The notes under the pieces were generated by a model, which did not search any database, was not told where the DNA came from, and saw only the letters and a program-made list of their open reading frames with translations. Shown in pieces: positions 57,704 through 64,000 of a stretch of DNA of 64,000 nucleotides. The stretch's first letter is position 1. Every line of letters starts with the position of its first letter. Origin of the DNA: Elymus sibiricus (lineage: Eukaryota; Streptophyta; Magnoliopsida; Poales; Poaceae); the NCBI GenBank assembly GCA_039707655.1, contig CM077676.1:454636379-454700378 (forward strand), written 5' to 3'. Both the position numbers and the translations under genes were made by a program.

Positions 57704-58779
57704 AAAAGAACAGGAGTTGGGGAATTTGTTACTTGATCTAACTAGGAAGACCAAAACATCGAGAGAACAAGGGATGAACACTTAGATTCAACTCAATTCA
57801 CTGGATTCAAGTGACCGATCAAATTAACCAAATAAAGTTGCAACTTTGCAAGTTTTGAGTTGGGGAAAACAGGTGAGCTGCTTGCTTTCGGATCGAACCA
57901 GTGGAAAACCAGGGGAGTTACCATATCAAACCCCAAAAAAGTGTGATGCCTCCTGGAAATTCAGCACAATTTAACTCACTTAAAAGGAACAAATCGAATT
58001 ACTAAAAGGAGCGAAGAACAACACGAATCGAATGGGTGATTCTAAAGTGCAGGATGAAAAAATTGCGGTCCTGCATATTCGAGACAGGATGGAAATGCGA
58101 AAGGAAAAGTAAGACTAGAATCTGCCGGCTTGATGATAGTATAGTATACAAAAGCACCAGCCAAAAACAAGGGGGGCCACCAGATGGCACAGATGATACA
58201 AACCTGCAACTTGCGAACAAGCAGTGGAAAATTGTCGTCGAAATCGCCCGATCCTAATCATCTACACCCCCCCAATCACTTGAATCGTCGCAAAACAAGC
58301 AGATTATGCTCAATCGTAGGCGCGCAACTGGATGCAGCCCATGCCATAATGCAGCTCCGCGGAATCGATCTAGATAACCGATTACTACTTCACCCGGAAC
58401 TGGAAACGCATAACCGGCGAACTGGATTCAAATCATCCACTCCAGATTACCCCTCACTTCATCTGGAACAGATAACACAGCGGAACCAGAAGAATCACAT
58501 CACGGAAAAAGCAAGCGCAAGTAGAATTTAGGAAATCCCAGAAGAAGAAAGGGAACTGGATCTTTCAGATCAAACAACCAGACCCGAGAAACCAAGAATC
58601 CAACCAAATCACAAGCTAGACCAACTCAAAGAGATGAATCACAGAAAAAAAAAAACAACCAAAAACTTCACCGGAGCGCAAACCTTCCAGGTCCACTTTC
58701 CCCACCCAACAAAATCGCTCCGAGCGAGAACAAATGAGCAAGGAGAAACGCGAGATGATCAGACGGGATAGACGAGTAC
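57704..58779 (-). other. 5'UTR intron (promoter side) of the truncated host gene
   Basis: Read on minus, a donor (TTCTAG/GTACTCGTC, intron from 58779) starts an intron whose acceptor is at 44620-44621. Without Gypsy-B the intron would be about 1.1 kb. The sequence has non-coding texture with no repeats I can assign. Confidence 0.5.
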
Positions 58780-58966
58780 CTAGAACAAATTGCCGCCTTC
58801 CTTCCCGGTGCTCCAATCGAACCAACCTCTCTCCCAGAACCAAATTGCCCCGCTTCTCTTCTTCTCGAGACGCCAGACAAAGTGGAAGACCGAGTTCAGA
58901 GACGAGCAGTGGATAGAACCGGAGGGAATTTGGATTCTCCTTGTTCCTTCTTCCTCCTCTACAAGG
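58780..58966 (-). other. 5'UTR exon 1 of the truncated host gene (predicted)
   Basis: Predicted non-coding first exon. The transcription start is inferred about 30 bases downstream of the TATA box; the 3' edge is the donor at 58779-58780. It is rich in GA/CT tracts, as many grass 5'UTRs are. Confidence 0.45.
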
Positions 58967-58995
58967 CAAGACAGAGAGCGAGAGGAAGAAGAAGA

Positions 58996-59002
58996 TTTTA
59001 TA
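58996..59002 (-). promoter_or_regulatory. TATA box of the minus-strand host gene
   Basis: GCATATAAAATC on the minus strand, followed by a CT-rich initiator region typical of plant core promoters. Confidence 0.5.
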
Positions 59003-59159
59003 TGCCGTCTACCCCACCCACTTCTGGATCCCTCGGGCACACCAAAACCGGATCCGGCCCGTCTTCGGCCGTTGATGCAGGGATGGAGGGATAGGATCGG
59101 CCTAGTTCGTCGCCGTCCCGCTCCCCTCACCGGTGGCCTTTTTCTTTTCTTTTTTAGTG

Positions 59160-59715
59160 GAATCACCTCACTCTGTGCATTTTAAAACCAAAGCAAAAAA
59201 CCATACTGAAAATAAACCGAACCGAACCGATTTTACGGTTTTTATGGTTTCTGGTTTCGGTATGGTATGAAATTTCCTTACCGTTTTGAAATTTGGGTTT
59301 TTTGGTATATGCCGAAAAATCGAACGGTTAACCGAATTAACCAAAGTAAAAAATATATTTATATTTTTTGAGTGAACAACCATACAAGTAGTCGATGACG
59401 TGACCGAATTAAACAAAGCAAAATATGCATTGCACATTTGCATGCACGACCAGCCATCAAGGCATGAATCCATGCATGCATATATACTTATATACTGTTC
59501 GTATAAAAAAGTATGTGTTTTGAGTCATAAATTTGTATAATATTATTATGTCATTTTCAAATTCGCGTCAACTTTTGTTATTATGGTATATACCGAAACC
59601 ATACTGAAATAATTTGGTATATACCGAAACCAAACCGTATTTTAATTTCATACCGTATTTGCCGAAGTATCAATACCATACAAACCGAAAAACCGTATAA
59701 ACCGAATGCGCAGAG
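59160..59715. repeat. AT-rich repeat block with ACCGAA/TTCGGT motifs
   Basis: The left half is rich in AACCGAACCG and CGGTTTTTATGG words and the right half has inverted and direct forms (TACCGAAACC, AAACCGTAT, ACCATACAAACCGA). The two ends are roughly inverted relative to each other, so this is probably a MITE-like element of about 550 bp. No clear target duplication. Confidence 0.4.
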
Positions 59716-60470
59716 TTAGAATCACCGGTGGCTGGTGTGCAGTGTCTTTGCTCCGCTACACACACGGTCGTGGGCCTCGGTGGGCCGCGGCATGGGTCTG
59801 CCAAAGGTTGCGTGCTGTTCGGTTTTGGTTTTCTGCGGAAATCTATCGACAGAATCTACTTTAAAAAAAAAAAACATTGACAGAACAACCCTCAAAAAAA
59901 AAAAAAAAGGATTGTCCAAGCTAGTGACGATTCCCGCCTCTCCGAACCGATCAGGAGGAAGAGAAGGGGGGAGCGACGCGACTGGAGGAAACAAAACGAG
60001 AGAAGCCAAGAGGGAGGAGTGGGAAAAAAGGTGTTGGATAGCCTCGTCACCCACGGGCGACGATAGGTGGTGGTGCCAGCGAGGCGGGGTCTAGGACGTT
60101 GTCGACGACTACCCATTATTATTTCCATTTTCAAAGGGGATGTGACCAAAGGAACAGCTTGATTGCGCCAATAATCGGATGGCTTAAGCATGCATGTCGA
60201 AATATCTACAGCAGTACGGTCTGACTCCTCCATAAAGGTCAGGATCTTTTCCTAATCGACAAATATCAAGGACGTTACGTGTACACAGGCACCCCTCAAA
60301 AAAAAAAAAACGTGTACACAGGTGATGACGCATCAAAAACTTGGAAGATCGCGCAATACAAGTAGTTGGTGCATAGACACAAACAAATTATTCAGGTCCG
60401 TAGAGAGCTAAGCTAGGTTAACAGAAGAACAGACAAGGCTGTTTGTTGGCAGTCCACCTCAAGTATATGC
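59716..60470. other. Upstream region of the FT-like gene
   Basis: Contains several poly-A runs (about 59863, 59891, 60298) and no gene. A 13-bp direct repeat ACGTGTACACAGG (60277-60289 and 60310-60322) flanks a 20-base A-tailed insert. No convincing TATA box was found close to the start codon at 60471. Confidence 0.45.
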
Positions 60471-61995
60471 ATGTCGGCAGCGGATCCATTGGTTGTGGCT
60501 CATGTTATACACGATGTGTTTGATCCATTTACATCAACTGTTCCACTCAGGATAGCCTACAACAATAGGCTACTTCTGGCAGGTGCTGAGCTAAGACCAT
60601 CTGCAGTCGCAAGTAAGCCGCGAGTTGATATCGGTGGCAATGACATGAGAGTTCTCTACACACTGGTAAGCTTCTCTTTTTGTTTTGCTGCGGGCACACA
60701 CTGACACTGGTAAGCTTCTAACTGTACTGGTGAAGAGTATATGCAAATCCCTTCGGTTATTTAACTCTTTTACATGGTTTATTAGTATAATTGTGAAGGA
60801 ATCTCATAGAAGCAAAAGGTCCCATAGATAATTGAGAAATTTTACTCCTAGCATTAGCAAACTCAAACAAATCATATGTTAGCTTGTTTGAGTTTGTCTT
60901 TGACTTGAAAAGATACTGGTGGATCCAGACGCCCCAAGCCCAAGTGACCCATCACTAAGGGAGTACTTGCACTGGTAAATCAAACGCAACATGTTCTTAT
61001 TCTCGTCAATATGATTCCAAACCCTCCACCCACCTGTTTTCTCACTGTGATATAGTATCTCACCCCCTGTGTAGGATGGTGGCAGACATCCCTGGAACAA
61101 CCGGTGTCAGCTTCGGTATGATGTCATGCATACCAATTTGTTCCATGTGATTTTTGGTTTTAGCTGAATTTTGTGGATGCAGAAATCGGGCCATGTTAAG
61201 TTTTTTCCCCCTCAAACCTGTGGACTACAACATAATTAATAGATTCGATACAAGTTAGTTCCGATTTAGCCCATCGTTGACACCTAGATATCTTAAACCT
61301 AAACAAAGAATAACTATCAACAGCATAAAATGGCATTCATATGTTCTGCAAATGAATGGAAAACTTTTAAGACAAGTCCATTGTACAGCCTCAAGAAACA
61401 AGGACTCTTAAAATAGTGGTATACTTAAGAATTGCCTTTTTTTCTATTTACTATTTATACTTAATTTATTTTTCACATGTACAAACACAAAATTCATGCA
61501 ATCAATTAATATCATTCAATCTTGTATTGGTTTCGAAGAGTTTTGCCATATATGGTTTTGCTTGCAACTAACATATACAGCAAAACAAAGGTTACACATG
61601 TACACGAAGATTATATTATATAAAAAGATTCCTAATTTCCTAGAACTGAAGAGAGTAAACTACGTTGCAGATAAATGACTAGATGTTTCCACCCAGTTGA
61701 ATTACTCTTAAATTCTTAACTAGTTTAATACTACTACTGTTCTCTTGCAGGTCAAGAGCTTGTAGTTTATGAAAGACCAGAACCAAGATCTGGTATCCAC
61801 CGGATGGTATTTGTGCTGTTCCAGCAACTAGGTAGGGGTACAGTTTTTGTACCAGACATGCGACACAACTTCAGCTGCAGGAGCTTTGCACGGCAGTACC
61901 ACCTCAACATTGTGGCTGCCTCATATTTCAACTGTCAAAGGGAAAGTGGATCAGGCGGAAGAAGGTTTAGGCCCGAAAGTTCTCAAGGGGAGTAG
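60471..61995 (+). CDS. FLOWERING LOCUS T-like PEBP protein, four exons, 180 aa
   Basis: Exons 60471-60665, 60913-60974, 61075-61115 and 61751-61995 have GT-AG borders and join to 181 codons including the stop. Exons 2 and 3 (62 and 41 nt) have exactly the FT/TFL1-family lengths. Family motifs are present: [26 protein letters not shown] and [11 protein letters not shown]. Tyr83 corresponds to FT Tyr85, which favours FT-like over TFL1-like (His) identity. In the external loop, FT Trp138 and Gln140 are replaced by Met136 and His138 ([14 protein letters not shown]), and one residue is missing in the following strand (HLNIVAAS). FT proteins are phloem-mobile co-factors that bind 14-3-3 and bZIP FD proteins to control flowering. 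Whether this paralogue promotes, represses or does something else cannot be told from sequence. No lesion seen; the paralogue number is not assigned. Confidence 0.93.
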
Positions 61996-62091
61996 AGACT
62001 AGAAACTACAAAGTACAGACCATTGTATGCTGTACTGTAATGTTGCATCACAAATAATGTGCACTATATAGAATGCCCTGTATCATCTAAA
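61996..62091 (+). other. Probable 3'UTR of the FT-like gene
   Basis: About 100 bases of AT-rich sequence between the stop codon and the MITE at 62094. No clear AATAAA signal; the transcript may extend into the MITE. Confidence 0.4.
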
Positions 62092-62093
62092 TA

Positions 62094-62374
62094 TTCCCTC
62101 CATTCCACAATGTAGTGCGCCTGCGCTTCCCGAGATTCAACTTTGACCATAAATTTAACCAACGAGACCGACTGCGACGGGAGCAAAAATTATACCAGTG
62201 AATCTACGAATTCACTGGTATAATTTTTGCTCCCGCCGCAGTCGGTCTCGTTGGTTAAATTTAGATTCACTGGTATAATTTTTGCTCCCGCCGCAGTCGG
62301 TCTCGTTGGTTAAATTTATGGTCAAAGTTGAATCTAGGGAAGCGCGGGCGCACTACATTGTGGAATGGAGGGAG
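62094..62374. mobile_element. Stowaway-like MITE, near-perfect inverted repeat
   Basis: 281 bp with ends TTCCCTCCATTCCAC and its inverse GTGGAATGGAGGGAG, flanked by TA (62092-62093 and 62375-62376), as in Tc1/Mariner Stowaway elements. The arms are almost perfectly complementary over about 100 bases. A 55-bp unit is duplicated in tandem at 62210-62264 and 62265-62319, so one arm is present twice. It starts 98 bp after the FT-like stop codon. Confidence 0.85.
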
Positions 62375-62399
62375 TATGCAGCATTATATGCATCTTCAG

Positions 62400-63886
62400 C
62401 TATGATCGAGCTCGAGTCGAATGATAGCCCCGCGTGACCCCCGTGTCGCCTCCCTGGCGGCTCGGGGGAAGAAACCCTAGCCGCCACAGCTACCTCCCTT
62501 CTTCCTTCCTCGTCGCGCCGTTGCCGGAGGGCGCCTCCCGGCGAAGCTCGGGCATGCCTTAGGAAGGCGGCGGCGGGGCACTTTTCTGTTGGTGCGGCTC
62601 GGGCTCGTGCCCATGGCTACACGATGGAGGAGCAGGGCTTGGGCGAGGGTGCTCAATGGAGATGCAGGGCACGGGCTGGGGCGCGAAGTGGCGCCTGGGT
62701 GGTGCCGGAGCGACCTGGTTTGCGCTGCTGGGCGCGGCGAGCGGGTGCAGGTGGCCACGGCAAGGTGCTGCGCGTGTGCGAGATCCACTGCTGCTGGGCT
62801 GGGCACGCCGAGCGGGTGTGGGCGGCGGCGGCGTCGTGTTGCGCGTGCGCGTGATGCAGCTGGGCTGCACGCGCTGCTGGGCACGGGCCAGGACGCCCGA
62901 CGGCTTCCATGGTAGGCAGCAACCGGCTCCGGCAGCTGGATCTGGAAGGTTCTCCGCCCAGATCTTCTGCTCTCTGCTGCGAAGTGGACCGTGGCAACAA
63001 GGTGCTGGCCTTTCTCGGACGAGGGCCAGCCGGCGACGCTACGGTCCATGGCTTGACGGCGGATCTGGGGTTCCTGACCCAGATCTGTTCCCCTCCCGCG
63101 GCGGTCCTAGGGTTCTTCTTGCGCTAAGACGGTGTTCTGCTTGATGACCGGCCCTCATTGATCTGGTCGTTGACGAGTTCCGGAAGGCTCCGCCGGAGAT
63201 TCCTATTGGGTACTTGATGCCTGTAGATTGCTGGATCGGATGGGATTCGGTCGTGTGCGCCCCTATTTCAGCCCGTGTGGCTTCAGGACGGCGTGATGCG
63301 AAGCTTCGTTGTCTGTTGACATTATGGGACATGTCGGTATTTCGATTTCCATGATGAAGACAGTGGCGGAGAACGTCATGGTGGCTGAGGTCTGAGGCCT
63401 AGTAATGGCGAATCGAGTCTTGGTGGCGATGAGGACTTTGCTTGGTGATTCGTGACTCGTAGCAGCGGCATCGGCAAGTGGGGGCGGCAGCACAGGTGGA
63501 GTACAGAGTCTTAGCTTTCAGGGTGAAAACCCAAGGCCTGGCCTTAATTGGTTGCGCCTGGCAGTGACCTTGTTGAAGGCATTGTTTTGAGAGCGCGGAT
63601 CTTCTCCAGGGTGAAAACCTAAGATCTAGGATCGGCCGATGACGGTGCTTGTGTACTGTTTCCTTTTTGGAGGCGTCGGTTTTGGAGAATTTGGACTTCG
63701 GGTGTTGTCTAGGTGGTGGTTCGTGCTGCAGCTACAAGGAATTGATCTTTCTTTTTTCTTCTTCTTCTTTTTGTCTTTTGGCTATGTGCATCCGTAATGT
63801 CTTTACGACATTGCGTTGTTGCAGCCGCGATATTAATATATTCCCCTTGTTGAAAATGATGAGCTTGATGGGATATATCTCAGTTT
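62400..63886 (+). repeat. Dispersed repeat-like GC-rich sequence, unassigned
   Basis: GC-rich first half with overlapping frames on both strands (for example 62477-63049 minus, 62656-63144 plus) that are proline/arginine/glycine-rich and domain-free, so I do not call genes. The second half repeats phrases (AGGGTGAAAACCCAAGGCCT near 63520, AGGGTGAAAACCTAAGATCT near 63610) and ends with a pyrimidine tract (TTCTTTTTTCTTCTTCTTCT) and TTAATATATTCCCC. From memory, similar text is common in grass genomes, possibly as non-LTR retroelement or retrocopy sequence, but I cannot fix the family. Confidence 0.35.
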
Positions 63887-64000
63887 CTCCCTCCGTTTCT
63901 AAATATAAGTCTTTTTAGAGATTTCAATAGAGACTACATACGAATGTATATAGACATATTTTAGAGTGTCGATTCACTCATTTTGCTCCGTATGTAGTCC
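63887..64000. mobile_element. Stowaway-like MITE, cut by the window end
   Basis: Begins CTCCCTCCGTTTCTAAATAT and AAGTCTTTTTAGAGATTTCA, the typical left part of Triticeae Stowaway (Thalos/Athos-type) MITEs. An inner inverted pair is visible (GACTACATACG at about 63931 and CGTATGTAGTC at the end). The right end lies beyond 64000. Confidence 0.7.

Noticed and set aside
62477..63144. Long frames on both strands (190 codons minus, 162 codons plus)
   Set aside because: Pro/Arg/Ala- and Gly/Cys/Trp-rich, mutually overlapping, without motif; consistent with GC-rich repeat sequence.

Overview
This window is nuclear DNA from a large-genome grass, most likely a Triticeae species (wheat, goatgrass or barley group). 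The evidence is nested LTR retrotransposons with 2-4 kb LTRs, a BARE/Angela-like Copia element, Tekay/Del-type chromovirus Gypsy elements, Stowaway MITEs, Mutator-like elements and a grass FT-like gene. No prokaryotic, organellar, rRNA or tRNA features were seen.

Layout. 1-1436: gene-derived sequence with an ankyrin-repeat fragment on the minus strand joined to an unrelated plus-strand coding-like fragment. 1437-7091: a non-autonomous Mutator-like element with a perfect 9-bp target duplication, filled by a 3.6-kb array of hairpin-forming repeats of about 50 bp. 7101-9821: an exon-like block, a foldback MITE and unassigned DNA. 9822-19331: a complete minus-strand Copia element (TSD AGGGC) with nearly identical LTRs but a dead internal region. 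19332-20050: a LINE fragment and a Helitron-type 3' end. 20051-35113: a second Mutator-like element with gene remnants, split by a 10.9-kb Gypsy element without coding capacity (22203-33054, TSD AACAC). 35249-43211: an internally rearranged minus-strand Gypsy (TSD TGGCA). 43990-44457: a CACTA-like fragment. 44458-59002: a minus-strand host gene (TATA box, 5'UTR exon, start codon, 47 codons) whose 5'UTR intron holds a complete 13-kb chromovirus Gypsy (44657-57698, TSD AATTG). 60471-61995: an intact four-exon FT-like PEBP gene, followed by a nearly palindromic MITE and dispersed repeat DNA up to the window end.

The only apparently intact cellular gene is the FT-like gene. Its four exons have FT-family lengths and join in frame to 180 codons. 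It keeps the FT-type tyrosine but has an altered external loop. The second host locus, on the minus strand, keeps its promoter-like start but its coding region stops where transposon DNA begins.

Most notable observations: (1) the hairpin-repeat array inside a Mutator-like element, with mirror-image variants at its edges; (2) an apparently spliced small acidic ORF inside the LTRs of three diverged Gypsy elements, with a 72-nt exon conserved without indels and matching splice phase; (3) a Gypsy copy whose two aberrant junctions both leave from the LTR start yet lie inside one perfect TSD; (4) a recently inserted Copia that was already coding-dead; (5) the loop changes in the FT-like protein. 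All calls come from reading the sequence; no database search was done.
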